Assembly: GCF_014595995.2 (NCBI RefSeq)
Contig: NZ_CP063989.1
Location: forward strand, 1,550,001-1,614,000
Source of the DNA: Actinomyces respiraculi
Lineage (GTDB): Bacteria; Actinomycetota; Actinomycetes; Actinomycetales; Actinomycetaceae
Direction: 5' to 3'
Length of the DNA: 64,000 bases
In this document: positions 1 through 10,177 of the stretch, in pieces
Layout of the letters: each line of letters starts with the position of its first letter
Numbering within the stretch: position 1 is the first letter of the stretch
Program-made: the position numbers and the translations under genes
Notes under the pieces: model-generated
Database searches by the model: none
What the model was told of the DNA's origin: nothing
The model's input: the letters and a program-made list of their open reading frames with translations, nothing else

Positions 1-534
1 GCGACGATGATCCGTGACGAGGACGAGTACGCCGGGGTTCGAGTGAAGCTCACCACGAAGCTCGGCACCGCCCGACTGACGATCGGCGTGGACGTGAACT
101 TCGGCGACCCGATCTGGCCCGCGCCGCGCCTCATCGAACTGCCCCGCGTCGTGCCTCTCGATCTGCCAGCCATGACGTTGCTGGGCTACCCACTGACGAT
201 GGTGCTCTCAGAGAAGATCGTCACTGCCTTCGATCGTGGCATCGCCAACACCCGTTGGCGCGACTTCGCTGACGTCTACACGCTCATCAGGCTCCACCCG
301 GTCGACGCGGACGAACTCCGCACGTCGATAGAGACCGTTGCCAAGTACCGCAAGGTCGCACTTGCGCCTCTGTTGCCTGCGCTCGCGCCAATGAATGAAC
401 GAGCGCAGCAGAAGTACCGTGCGTGGCGCACCCGATCCCACCGTGAAGACGAACTCCCGACAGCGTTCGCCGACGTACTCGCCGCTGTCGCGCGCTTCGC
501 CAATCCGGTACTGTCAGGCACGGCGACAGGATGA
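1..534 (+). CDS. AbiEii/AbiGii-type nucleotidyltransferase toxin, C-terminal part (5' end outside window)
   Basis: The reading frame is open from base 1, so the gene starts upstream of the window and only about 177 C-terminal codons are visible. The segment LSEKIVTAFDRG followed by RWRDFADVYTL is the conserved helix pair of the AbiEii family, the nucleotidyltransferase toxin of type IV toxin-antitoxin and phage-abortive systems. The N-terminal GSxxD-type nucleotidyltransferase motif and the partner antitoxin AbiEi would lie to the left and cannot be checked. It sits in the accessory strip that ends at the tRNA-Pro gene, which fits a defence gene carried by an integrated element. The family call is good; whether the gene is intact is unknown. 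Confidence 0.7.
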   Translation, partial: ATMIRDEDEYAGVRVKLTTKLGTARLTIGVDVNFGDPIWPAPRLIELPRVVPLDLPAMTLLGYPLTMVLSEKIVTAFDRGIANTRWRDFADVYTLIRLHPVDADELRTSIETVAKYRKVALAPLLPALAPMNERAQQKYRAWRTRSHREDELPTAFADVLAAVARFANPVLSGTATG

Positions 535-981
535 TGGAACCCGCACCTCAGCGCCTGGGAGTGAACGGCCGACTGATGACGATAACCAGCTCGCTTGGGT
601 TGCGCTTCGGGCAGGTTCACGCAGCAAGCTTGTGGAAACCGACCCCGCGTTGTTCGGACCGCCCGACATGAAATCGGTCATCCGTCATGTCTCAACTCTA
701 GGATTCGTCATCCCTGAAATCGATGATGCGTCATCTTCGCGAGGGCCCCTTCCTCAAGCCCGAGGACAAAGTGGACATCGCTGCACACTCACACGAACGG
801 GCCACGCCTCTTGCAAATCGAGGTTTCGACCCATCGGTTCCAGCTCAACGAGAACACTTCCAGCGACGCTCGGTGCAGCGCCAACCGTCGCCCACGGGTC
901 GCTTCTCCTCGATCTGCAAGAGGCGTGGCAGCTCCAGGGCAACTCCAGAAGGTGGCCATAGCAGGCTGAAAGCCCGGGTGC
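535..981. other. Gene-free accessory stretch
   Basis: I find no convincing gene in this 447-base interval on either strand; the open frames lack recognisable domains and overlap one another in several frames. Base composition is less GC-biased than in the flanking core genome. It contains the inverted repeat listed separately. It lies between a partial AbiEii toxin and a fused pseudogene, so it is probably decayed mobile-element DNA. Confidence 0.5.
801..929. repeat. Long imperfect inverted repeat, 23-bp arms, 83-bp spacer
   Basis: Arms lie at 801-823 and 907-929. The left arm begins GCCACGCCTCTTGCAAATCG and the right arm is its reverse complement with a single mismatch. Weaker matching seems to continue a few bases into the spacer, where a cgaccc motif recurs in inverted form. 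No gene covers it. It could be the stem of a structured RNA, a remnant of two inverted element ends, or a terminator-like palindrome. I cannot choose between these. Confidence 0.6.
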
Positions 982-1006
982 TCAGAGGCGACCGCACGGA
1001 GCGGGA

Positions 1007-1480
1007 TCAGGAGCGGTACAGCGTGGCGATCTGGTCGATGTTGTCCAGGAGCTTGGTTTTGATGTCGTCGGGGGCTTCGACGCGGACGTCAGAGCCGAGA
1101 CGCAAGAGGACAGTGACCGCGTGCAGGTCATCCATGAACTCCAGGCGCACCGACCGCCACCCCTCACCCGGCGGGCTCCCGGCCGCATCCATCGGGCTGG
1201 AGCAAATACTCCACTCGCGCGCGTCATCCCACCGAGCCGCCCGGGCCCAGGCATCAACACTGACAGGAGTGAACTGGTTGAGGAACCGAGCGCGGTGATC
1301 CCGCCATGCTTGGGCCACATCCAGCTCAGGACCGGAGCACGGTTCAGCCAACAGGGCGGCGTGCTTGATACGGACTGCCTTGAAGAACCGCACCGTCTCC
1401 TCGCCGCTCGCGCACAGATACCAGTCGCTACCGGCCGACACCAGACCATGCGGCTCCACCACCAGCTCTTTGTCAAGACC
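1007..1480 (-). pseudogene. WYL-domain transcriptional regulator, C-terminal fragment
   Basis: From about 1480 down to the stop at 1007 one frame reads as the C-terminal half of a WYL (YafY-type) regulator: VEPHGLVSAGSDWYLCA, then RFFKAVRIKHAALL, then the WCX-like tail ending LYRS. The N-terminal winged helix and the first part of the WYL fold are missing. The fragment begins exactly where an integrase N-terminus stops making sense in the neighbouring frame, so the two remnants were joined by a deletion. WYL proteins commonly regulate phage-defence loci, in keeping with the AbiEii gene nearby. It is not expected to be functional. Confidence 0.7.
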
Positions 1481-1815
1481 GGCAGCACGAGCGTACGCAT
1501 GTTGCGCTCGTAGAGGTTGCGCGTGGTCTTGGAGAGTCTGTCTTCCAGCTCGATGTCCTCCAGCCAGTAGGAGACCAGATCGGTCAACGGGCTGTCTGCC
1601 GTCAATGTCGAGAAGGTCGGCTGGAACAGGCTCCGCTCAGCAAGCTTTGCCTTCAGCGTCCGCTCGGCCTGCTTCCGGGTATCGCCGGTGGCCTGCACAA
1701 GCCGACTCTTGCCGTCCCAGTCGCGATACCGAGCGCGAGCCACGACGCGGCCGTTCGGGCCCGTCCGAAAGCCGATGTCGCCGAAGGTGCCGATGGTCAG
1801 GCGCTGACGTGCCAC
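1480..1815 (-). pseudogene. Phage-type tyrosine integrase, N-terminal fragment
   Basis: The first 110 or so codons (MARQRLTIGTFGDIGF onwards) match the N-terminal arm-binding and SAM-like core-binding region of tyrosine integrases: basic start, RARYRDWDGKSR, an ERTLKAKLAER helix, and SKTTRNLYERNMRT. The catalytic domain is absent; after NMRTLVLPVL the same frame continues only as an out-of-frame reading of the WYL fragment. The position, just downstream of an excisionase and close to the 3' end of tRNA-Pro, is typical of an integrated element. It has lost its catalytic residues and must be inactive. Confidence 0.75.
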
Positions 1816-1819
1816 ACGA

Positions 1820-2050
1820 TCACCTCCCCTGAGGAGAGGACACGTCGCGTTGCTCTTCGATCCAGCTACGCACGTCGGAGACGGCGAACTTCAGATGCTT
1901 GCCGAAGCGATACACGCGGGGTCCAAGGCCGCGGGTCCGCCAGTCGTAGACCGTCGAGACCGGAACGCCGAGATAGGCCGCCAGTTCGCCGACGTCGAGC
2001 AGGGACTCCAGGCCCCAGGGGTGGTCTGTCGTGAAGTGTTCGATGCTCAT
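1820..2050 (-). CDS. Excisionase-type helix-turn-helix DNA-binding protein
   Basis: This 76-residue protein contains LLDVGELAAYLGVPVSTVYDW, then RFGKHLKFAVSDVRSWIEEQ, the MerR-like winged helix of actinobacterial element excisionases (HTH_17). Such proteins bind attachment sites and direct excision by the cognate integrase. I chose the ATG at 2050; a further in-frame ATG at 2080 would add ten residues that do not look conserved. It ends 4 bp before the integrase fragment starts, the usual xis-int order. The gene itself looks intact although its integrase is truncated. Confidence 0.75.
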   Translation of the reverse strand: MSIEHFTTDHPWGLESLLDVGELAAYLGVPVSTVYDWRTRGLGPRVYRFGKHLKFAVSDVRSWIEEQRDVSSPQGR

Positions 2051-2197
2051 GTCGAGCAGGTGCGAAGCACCCACCCACAACCATCGGAATCAACCAGAGC
2101 GGTCGCGCCCCTGCCAGAACGCAGCAGCCGCAGAGGGGCGCAGGGAGGTCAAAAAGATAGGTTTGTGATGACCGGATCAAATCTCACCAACTGGAAA

Positions 2198-2225
2198 GTC
2201 CCGGAAACCCTTGAGTTTCCGGGAC
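2198..2225 (-). terminator. Rho-independent terminator of tRNA-Pro
   Basis: A perfect 11-bp inverted repeat (GTCCCGGAAAC / GTTTCCGGGAC) with a 6-nt loop lies 8 bp beyond the 3' end of tRNA-Pro on the minus strand. It is followed by a short CTTT tract. The location suits termination of the tRNA transcript before it enters the mobile-element DNA. Confidence 0.75.
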
Positions 2226-2232
2226 CTCTCGG

Positions 2233-2306
<74 letters not shown>

Positions 2307-2526
2307 TACCTCGCGGACTGCATCCGCTCGGAACGAGAAGAACCCTAGCCCATCGGAGCCCCGGGGCCGAAATCGGTGGGCGGTGACGCCCATCACCGCC
2401 CACCGTTCTCAGGTGTCCCTGATACTCAGGCTGAGGCGTTCCACTCCCTCATGCCGCCCGAGAACCGGACGCGATACGGTCACGCAACTCCTGCGCGCTT
2501 ACATCCTCCACGGCTCGCGTCCCGTC

Positions 2527-4182
<1,656 letters not shown>

Positions 4183-4188
4183 GGAGTC

Positions 4189-4194
4189 AGTCTA
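4189..4194 (-). promoter_or_regulatory. -10 element of pgi (predicted leaderless start)
   Basis: TAGACT is followed by a 6-nt spacer and the pgi ATG. The spacer contains no ribosome-binding sequence, so transcription should begin at or next to the start codon. Confidence 0.55.
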
Positions 4195-4319
4195 CGGTTC
4201 CTCTTCCCCACTGGCACCGACCGCTCGAGACCGGAGATCCTTGCGTCATCATCCGCAACAGCGACGGCGTACCAGCTGCGACGGGTCCTGGCAGCCATCG
4301 CCCACCTCGAGGAGAAGTG

Positions 4320-4580
4320 ATGACCGAGCACTACGCGTATTGCGTACGTTGGTCGGCGGAGGACGGCGAGTACCTCGCGACGGTCGCTGAGCTCCCGTCT
4401 CTCTCCTGGCTGTCTCCCAGCCCAGAGCAGGCCTTCGCGGGCCCGCGCACGCTCGTTGCGAACGTCGTCACAGACATGGCACACAGTGGTGAGGAGCCTC
4501 CCGCTCCTCTGGCCGAGCGCTCACTCGGGACGGTTCGTCGTGCGGGTTCCGAGCGAGTTGCACCGCCTAGCGTCGCCGCA
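4320..4580 (+). pseudogene. HicB-family antitoxin, frameshifted and internally deleted
   Basis: The frame from ATG 4320 reads YAYCVRWSAEDGEYLATVAE, then LPSLSWLSPSPEQAFAG and PPAPLAERS, the partial RNase-H-like fold of HicB antitoxins. At about 4521-4524 one extra base moves the conserved continuation SGRFVVRVPSELHRLAS into the next frame. That continuation also lacks the usual helix of about 16 residues between HR and LAS, as if deleted between short repeats. A good Shine-Dalgarno sequence (GAGGAG) precedes the ATG, which overlaps the stop codon of an unidentifiable upstream frame. No HicA toxin gene is recognisable. Inactive remnant of a toxin-antitoxin pair. Confidence 0.7.
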
Positions 4581-5116
4581 TGAGCAGCACGCAGGAGGTG
4601 CCCCGCACCGGGGCCACCGGACAGTACAGCACCGACGGCCGACCGCACGGCTCGACGAACCTCACCCCCTTCCTCGTCCTCGCCGGCGCCCGTGGGGCCA
4701 TCGACTTCTACCGTGACGTCTTCGGCGCCAGGGTCGTCGACGTCACCGAGATGGGCGGCGTCGTCGCGCACGCCGAGCTCGACTTCGGTCATGGCAAGCT
4801 CCAGCTCGGCGCTCCCCTGCCCGACTACGGCCTCGTACCCCCGCCCGACGGCGAGGAGGTCTGCTACTCGATGGGCCTGTACTGCCCGGACGTCGACGCC
4901 GTCGTCGAGGCCGCCGTCCGGGCCGGCGCGCTCATCCGCAAGCCCGTCGCGACCTTCGTGTCCGGCGACCGCTACGCCTCCCTGCGCGACCCCTTCGGCG
5001 TGCGATGGTCGCTCATGACCCGAGTCGAGGACATCTCCGAGGCCGAGAGCGCCCGCCGCGTCGCCGCCTGGGCGGCCGAGCAGTCAGCCACCCAGGACTG
5101 CGGCTCCCCCGCCTGA
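4580..5116 (+). CDS. VOC-fold (PhnB/glyoxalase-like) protein
   Basis: This 178-residue protein has one vicinal-oxygen-chelate module of the PhnB-like type. TPFLVLAGARGAIDFYRDVFG, the AHAELDFGHGKLQLG strand pair, and DRYASLRDPFGVRWSL near the C-terminus are characteristic. Such proteins act on small molecules as isomerases, dioxygenases or drug-binding proteins; the substrate cannot be told from the sequence. The ATG at 4580 lies within the last codons of the hicB remnant, so the gene may have lost or changed its original promoter. It converges with a second, unrelated VOC gene. Confidence 0.85.
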   Translation: MSSTQEVPRTGATGQYSTDGRPHGSTNLTPFLVLAGARGAIDFYRDVFGARVVDVTEMGGVVAHAELDFGHGKLQLGAPLPDYGLVPPPDGEEVCYSMGLYCPDVDAVVEAAVRAGALIRKPVATFVSGDRYASLRDPFGVRWSLMTRVEDISEAESARRVAAWAAEQSATQDCGSPA

Positions 5117-5153
5117 CTCGACCGGCGGGGAAGCCAGCCGCGCCTCGGGCGTC

Positions 5154-5549
5154 TCAGGACGGCGCCTGCCCCACGGGGCCGTTATGGCAGACGACCTCAA
5201 GGTTGTGCCCGTCGGGGTCGAGGACGAAGGCGGCGTAGTAGCCGGGGTGGTAGTGGGCGCGCTCCCCAGGGGCGCCGTTGTCCCGACCGCCCGCTGCCAG
5301 GGCCGCCGCGTGGAAGGCGTCCACCTGCTCAGGGCTGGTGGCCGTCAGCGCCAGGTGGAGGGGCGCGAAGCTCTCACCAGGCGTGAGCCACAGGTCTGGG
5401 AGAGCCTCGCCCGCCTCCCCCGGGGCTCCCAGGGCAGACACGGGCCCCATCTCCATGACGACGGTGTAGCCGAGCGGGGCGAGGGCCTTGGAGTAGAAGT
5501 CGGCTGAGACGGCGGGCACGGCGACGGGCACCGACATGTGATCAATCAT
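5154..5549 (-). CDS. VOC-fold (glyoxalase/bleomycin-resistance-like) protein
   Basis: The 131-residue protein begins MIDHMSVPVAVPAVSADFY, followed by KALAPLGYTVVME and HPGYYAAFVLDPDGHNLEVVCH, a single glyoxalase module with the usual C-terminal metal-ligand strand (NLEVVCH). I prefer the ATG at 5549 over one at 5567, because a TAAAAT hexamer lies 7 nt upstream of 5549 and there is no Shine-Dalgarno sequence. Function is probably detoxification or a small metabolic step; the substrate is unknown. It is transcribed alone and converges with the neighbouring VOC gene. Confidence 0.82.
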   Translation of the reverse strand: MIDHMSVPVAVPAVSADFYSKALAPLGYTVVMEMGPVSALGAPGEAGEALPDLWLTPGESFAPLHLALTATSPEQVDAFHAAALAAGGRDNGAPGERAHYHPGYYAAFVLDPDGHNLEVVCHNGPVGQAPS

Positions 5550-5556
5550 GCACCCA

Positions 5557-5562
5557 ATTTTA
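5557..5562 (-). promoter_or_regulatory. -10 element of the second VOC gene (predicted leaderless)
   Basis: TAAAAT, a near-consensus -10, precedes the ATG at 5549 by 7 nt. This decides the start codon and predicts a leaderless transcript. Confidence 0.55.
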
Positions 5563-5768
5563 GCCAAGAACCGACCACCGTGTGACGTTGATAACTCTAG
5601 TCCTGGGCCGGGCGGCGGGGGCCCCGCCCCGGTAACTGCGCCGATGGATGGCAGTGTGCGACGGACGAGCGCGTGCTCAAGTTGGCCGTCGGCGTCAGCG
5701 TGCCGCTCAGCCTGCCACTCAGCCTTGTCGGGTGGGTCTTCCTCTTCCTGGCCGTCGGGTGACGCCCG

Positions 5769-7943
5769 TCACCGCCGCCGGCGCTTCTCCCTCACGCGCA
5801 CACCGATCTGGATCGGCGAGCCGACGAAGCCGAACTCCTCACGCAGCCTGCGCTCGATGAAGCGCCGGTAGCCGGCGTCAAGGAAGCCGGTGGTGAACAG
5901 GACGATGCGCGGCGGCGCCGTCTGCACCTGGGTCGCGAACAGGATGCGGGGCTGCTTGCCCCCGCGCAACGGGTGCGGCGTCGCCCCCTGAATCTCTCCC
6001 AGGAAGGCGTTGAGCCGTCCCGTGGGGATGCGGGTGGTCCACCCCTCGATCGCGGCGTCGAGCGCACGCACGAGCCGGTTCGTGTGCCAGCCGGTGGCGG
6101 CGGCGAGGTTGATGTGCGGCGCCCAGGCGACGTGCGCGAGGTCATGCTCCGTCTCCCAGGCGAGCATCGTGCGACGCTCCTCGTCCACAAGGTCCCACTT
6201 GTTGTTGACGAGCACAAGGGCACGCCCGGCGTCCACCACCTGCTGAATGACGCGCACGTCCTGCTCGGTGATCGGCTCAGAGACGTCGAGGAGGACGACG
6301 GCGACCTCCGCCCTCTCGATGGCGCCCTGGGTGCGCAGCACCGCATAGTAGTCGGCCCCGCGCGACTGGCGCACACGCCGACGGATCCCCGCGGTGTCAA
6401 TGAAGAGCCACTGGCGCCCATCGAGCTCAATGACCTCGTCCACCGGGTCGCGGGTCGTTCCTGCCAGCTCGTTGACGACGACGCGCTCACTGCCGGCGAT
6501 GGCGTTGAGCAGGCTCGACTTGCCGACATTGGGTCGGCCGACAAGGGCGATGCGGTGCAGCGAGCCCTCGGCCGGGGACGGTGCGGCGACGGCGGAGACC
6601 TCCGGCAGGATCGCCATGGCGGCGTCGAGCACGTCCCCGGAGCCGCGCCCGTGGAGCGCGGAGACGGCGTAGGGCTCGCCCAGGCCGAGGTTCCACAGGG
6701 CGGCGGCGTCACCCTCCTGGGCGGGTGAGTCCACCTTGTTGGCGGCCAACACGACCGGCCTGCCGCTCCTGCGCAGCATGCGCACGACCTGCGCGTCGGT
6801 CTCCGTGATGCCGACAGTGGCATCGACCACGAGGATGACGGCGTCGGACATGGCGATGGCCACCTCCGCCTGGGTGGCGACGGCGGAGTCCAGGCCCTCG
6901 ACGTCCACCTCCCAGCCGCCAGTGTCCACGATGGTGAAACGGCGCCCGGCCCACTCCGCCGGGTAGGAGACGCGGTCGCGGGTGACGCCGGGGGTGTCCT
7001 GGACGACGGCGACGCGCCGGCCGAGCACACGGTTGACGAGCGTCGACTTGCCGACGTTGGGCCGGCCGATGACGGCCAGGACGGGCAGGCCGTGCTCCAT
7101 GCCCTCGTCAGCCTGGGGAACCTCGTCGGCCTCAAGCAGGGCCAGGTCCTCCTCGTCGAGCGCGTAGTCCTCCAGCCCGGCGCGCAGGGCCTGGGCACGC
7201 AGGTCGTCTTCGGCGTCGCGGGTGGCCGCCTCATCGACGGCGGTCTCAATGAGGTTGATGACGTGCTCGACGGTCTCGGGCAGGTCCATGTCGCTGGTGT
7301 CGACGAGCGTGACGCCCTCCGGCGCGGTGAGGAACTGCGAGACGGTGGCGTCGTCGCGGTCGCGGCGCAGCACCTGGTCGCGCAGGGCGGCGGCGTCAAC
7401 GTCCTTGCCGGCGGCCTCGAGGTCGCCCGCACGACGGGCCAGGCGGGCCTCCTCGCTGGCCGTGATGAGGAGGCGGACGTCGGCGTCGGGGGCGATGACG
7501 GTGGTGATGTCACGGCCCTCGGCGACGACGCCGGCCCCGCCGGAGAAGCTACCCACCGGACCCGTTGCCTCCTTGCGGATGATCTCGCGCTGGAGCCGGG
7601 CGAGCTCGGCGCGCACGTCGAGGTTCGTGGCGACCGTGGAGACGACGGCGGCCACGTGCGGCTCACGGATGGCGGCGGAGACGTCCACCCCGTCGCACAC
7701 GACGTCGGGGGCGTCGGGGTTCAGGCCCATGTCCAGGGGCATGGTCTCGACGGCGCGGGTGACGGCCGCGGCGTCGACGTCGTGGGCCGCGAGATCAATG
7801 CCGGTGCGCTCGCACCACCAGGCGGCGGCACGGTACATGGCACCGGTGTCGAGGTAGGCCAGGCCGAGCTCGGCGGCCACCCGCCTGGCGACGGTGGACT
7901 TGCCCGACCCGCTCGGTCCGTCAATGGCGACGACGATTCCCAT
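5769..7943 (-). CDS. cmk-der: Bifunctional cytidylate kinase / ribosome-assembly GTPase Der
   Basis: One 724-residue polypeptide joins two enzymes. Residues 1 to about 225 are cytidylate kinase ([16 protein letters not shown]-loop, [26 protein letters not shown]), which phosphorylates CMP and dCMP. After an acidic linker, about residue 290 onward is Der (EngA), with two tandem GTPase domains ([16 protein letters not shown] and [16 protein letters not shown], each with NKVD or NKWD) and a C-terminal KH-like domain ending in arginines; Der acts in 50S assembly. The ATG at 7943 has a strong GAGGAGG upstream, so an in-frame ATG ten codons earlier is rejected. The fusion is known from some actinobacteria. 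Confidence 0.95.
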   Translation of the reverse strand: MGIVVAIDGPSGSGKSTVARRVAAELGLAYLDTGAMYRAAAWWCERTGIDLAAHDVDAAAVTRAVETMPLDMGLNPDAPDVVCDGVDVSAAIREPHVAAVVSTVATNLDVRAELARLQREIIRKEATGPVGSFSGGAGVVAEGRDITTVIAPDADVRLLITASEEARLARRAGDLEAAGKDVDAAALRDQVLRRDRDDATVSQFLTAPEGVTLVDTSDMDLPETVEHVINLIETAVDEAATRDAEDDLRAQALRAGLEDYALDEEDLALLEADEVPQADEGMEHGLPVLAVIGRPNVGKSTLVNRVLGRRVAVVQDTPGVTRDRVSYPAEWAGRRFTIVDTGGWEVDVEGLDSAVATQAEVAIAMSDAVILVVDATVGITETDAQVVRMLRRSGRPVVLAANKVDSPAQEGDAAALWNLGLGEPYAVSALHGRGSGDVLDAAMAILPEVSAVAAPSPAEGSLHRIALVGRPNVGKSSLLNAIAGSERVVVNELAGTTRDPVDEVIELDGRQWLFIDTAGIRRRVRQSRGADYYAVLRTQGAIERAEVAVVLLDVSEPITEQDVRVIQQVVDAGRALVLVNNKWDLVDEERRTMLAWETEHDLAHVAWAPHINLAAATGWHTNRLVRALDAAIEGWTTRIPTGRLNAFLGEIQGATPHPLRGGKQPRILFATQVQTAPPRIVLFTTGFLDAGYRRFIERRLREEFGFVGSPIQIGVRVREKRRRR

Positions 7944-8041
7944 GGGGCTGCCTCCTCGGGCTCGGTTGATCACGATCCCGCACTAGCCTGCCATGCCCGG
8001 GGGCGGGACTCCTGCGCCGCACCCATGAGATCTCGCACTGC

Positions 8042-8992
8042 TCAGGGCCCAGGCGGCAGCTCCGGGCCGACGCCCAGCGCCGCCTCATAGGACCACCACA
8101 CCGGCATGTCGACACCGAGCCGGCGCCCGGTCCGGGCCACCTCGACGAGCCCCGCCCGCCACTCCGGCAGGCCGTGGGCCATATGGGACTCCACCATCCG
8201 GCGGGTCGACGGTGCGGCGAGCATCGTGCCCAGGGACCGCCCTACGAGAGGCGCAGGAAGCGACAGGAGGGGCGCCGGCATCATCCGTTCGGTCCTGATC
8301 CCACGCGCCCGGCACACCGTCACGCCCTCGCGCAGGGCACGGGCCATGCGCGTCAGCGCCCGCCGGTCGGTCAGGAGCGCCTCGTAGCCGCCGGCCTCGG
8401 CGAGCGCGCCGGGCGTGACGGACTGCTGGAGCCAGTGGACCGCGAGCCACTCGTTCATCCGGGCCTCGCGGCGCACGCTCAGCCCGGCGCGGGCGAGCAG
8501 TGCTCCGACACCGTCGGCGAGGTCCCGTCTGCTCCCCCTCCCGCGTTCCAGGACGGTCCCCCGGGGGAACAGGGTGACATCGACGCCCTCCCGGTCGCGT
8601 CCCCCACCGATCTGCCCCGGGAAGCCGAGGAGCCAGTCACGCTCGTCGTAGCGGTGACCGAGCTCGGCCAGGAGGTCCCAGTGGTTGAGCATGAAGAGGA
8701 CCGCAGTCGCGCGCGAGAGCGTGTCGAGAAGCGGCAGCACCGTGGCAAGACGCGTCCGGTCGACGGCCACGAGCACGAGATCGGCGTCCACCGCCTCGGT
8801 GACGACCCGGGGGCGCAGGACCCGGCGAATGAGCCGGCCGCCGTCGGGACTGCGCAAGGTCACGGGCACACCCCCGCGCACCCTGCTGGCCGACTCGGGA
8901 CGGGCCAGGACGGACAGCTCGGCGACACGGCTCAGCATGAGCCCGTAGGCGCAGCCGATCGTGCCGGCACCAATGACGAGGACGCGCACCAC
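8042..8992 (-). CDS. Ketopantoate reductase-like (ApbA/PanE family) protein lacking the catalytic lysine
   Basis: The 316-residue protein opens with a Rossmann motif (VLVIGAGTIGCAYG) and has the C-terminal helical domain of the ApbA/PanE family (EWLAVHWLQQSVTPGALAEA). In true 2-dehydropantoate 2-reductases that helix carries a catalytic Lys and a substrate-binding Asn. Here neither is present, and the whole protein contains no lysine at all. It may be a dehydrogenase on another substrate or a non-catalytic relative. Tandem GTG codons at 8992 and 8989 are possible starts; GGAGG spacing favours the second. It follows tyrA by 9 bp, so the two are probably co-transcribed. Confidence 0.75.
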   Translation of the reverse strand: MVRVLVIGAGTIGCAYGLMLSRVAELSVLARPESASRVRGGVPVTLRSPDGGRLIRRVLRPRVVTEAVDADLVLVAVDRTRLATVLPLLDTLSRATAVLFMLNHWDLLAELGHRYDERDWLLGFPGQIGGGRDREGVDVTLFPRGTVLERGRGSRRDLADGVGALLARAGLSVRREARMNEWLAVHWLQQSVTPGALAEAGGYEALLTDRRALTRMARALREGVTVCRARGIRTERMMPAPLLSLPAPLVGRSLGTMLAAPSTRRMVESHMAHGLPEWRAGLVEVARTGRRLGVDMPVWWSYEAALGVGPELPPGP

Positions 8993-9001
8993 TGCCTCCG
9001 T

Positions 9002-10177
9002 TCAGCCCGGGATGACGCGCCAGCCGCGAGCGTCCAGGGCCTCCTCGAGGCCCGCGGCCGCAGCGGGCACGACCGACAGCATCGCCACGCCGACGCTCTG
9101 GCCGGCGGAGTGCTCCATGGAGAAGTCCTCAATGTTGATGCCGGCCTCTCCGACGTCGGAGAACAGGCGCCCCAGCGAGCCGGCGACGTCCGGCACGAGG
9201 ACCTGGACCTCGGTGTAGCGGCGCGGCGGTCCACCGTGCTTGCCGGGGATGCGCGAGCGGCCCGTGTTGCCCCGGGCCATGACGTCCACGACCGCCCCGA
9301 CAGCCCCCGGAGCGATGGTCTCGACGCCACCGCTAGCGGCGTACTGCTCGGATCCGGGCTCCAGCGCCGCCTGCTCGATGCCGTCGATGAGGGCGTCAAG
9401 GTCGGCGCGGACCTCGCGCAGGAGCCCGGCCACCGGTCCGGCGTTGCCTACGAGGATCGCGGCCCACAGGCGCGGGTCGGAGGCCGCGATACGGGTCGTG
9501 TCGCGCAGGCCCTGCCCGGCCAGGGCGAGAGCGCTCTCGGGCAGGTCCTCCAGGCGTGCGGCCAGCAGGGAGGACATGAGCTGGGGCACGTGGCTGACGG
9601 CGGCGACCGCGGCGTCGTGGTCCGCTGAGCCCATGCGGACCGGGGTGGCGCCGACGTCCACGGCGAGGTTGCGCACGACGAGCTCGTCCGCGGGATCCGC
9701 GCCGTCAGCCACGATGATCCAAGGGCGGCCAACGAATAGGTCGGAGTCGGCGGCGGCCGCACCGGAGCGCTCACGCCCCGCCATGGGGTGGGAGCCGACG
9801 TAGCGGCGTGCGTGCTCGCCTGCGTGGGCCAGGACCTCGGCGCGCACACGGTCCTTGACGCTGGCGACGTCCGTGACGACGGCCTGCGGGTGCGCCTGCA
9901 GCTCGCGCAGGACGACGGCGGCGGCCACGTCCGGCGGGGTGGCGACGATGACGAGCCGCGGCTCGGGGCTGGAGGCCTCGCGGACTGTCCCGGCCCCCAT
10001 GTCGCGGGCGAGAGCCAGGGAGGTCGGTGAGGTGTCCTCAAGCTGGACTTCGACGCCGACCGCGCTCAGCGCCAGGGCGAGGGAGGTGCCGAGCAGTCCG
10101 GTGCCGACGATGAGCACCGGCCCCTCGGTGGAGACGACGGCGTGCGGGTTGGTCCGCGGCGAGGGGCCCGTGCTCAC
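9002..10177 (-). CDS. tyrA: Prephenate dehydrogenase with C-terminal ACT domain
   Basis: This 391-residue enzyme oxidatively decarboxylates prephenate to 4-hydroxyphenylpyruvate in tyrosine synthesis. Near the N-terminus is an NAD-binding motif (VLIVGTGLLGTSLALAL), then VGSHPMAGRERSG with the catalytic His, and a helical dimerisation domain. The last 75 residues form an ACT domain (TEVQVLVPDVAGSLGRLFSD, then GINIEDFSMEH), the usual site of tyrosine feedback. The GTG start overlaps the stop of the pseudouridine synthase gene by 4 bp, so translation is coupled. Confidence 0.93.
   Translation of the reverse strand: MSTGPSPRTNPHAVVSTEGPVLIVGTGLLGTSLALALSAVGVEVQLEDTSPTSLALARDMGAGTVREASSPEPRLVIVATPPDVAAAVVLRELQAHPQAVVTDVASVKDRVRAEVLAHAGEHARRYVGSHPMAGRERSGAAAADSDLFVGRPWIIVADGADPADELVVRNLAVDVGATPVRMGSADHDAAVAAVSHVPQLMSSLLAARLEDLPESALALAGQGLRDTTRIAASDPRLWAAILVGNAGPVAGLLREVRADLDALIDGIEQAALEPGSEQYAASGGVETIAPGAVGAVVDVMARGNTGRSRIPGKHGGPPRRYTEVQVLVPDVAGSLGRLFSDVGEAGINIEDFSMEHSAGQSVGVAMLSVVPAAAAGLEEALDARGWRVIPG

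Noticed and set aside
982..1815. Single 277-residue integrase
   Set aside because: After about 112 codons the sequence is an out-of-frame reading of a WYL-domain fragment and lacks all catalytic residues.
1..2232. Intact prophage
   Set aside because: Only an integrase fragment and an excisionase are seen; there are no structural, replication or lysis genes in the window.
5568..5768. GC-rich near-palindrome around 5604-5632 as a terminator
   Set aside because: The stem cannot be paired convincingly with a loop of normal size; position between two minus-strand genes is suggestive but not enough.
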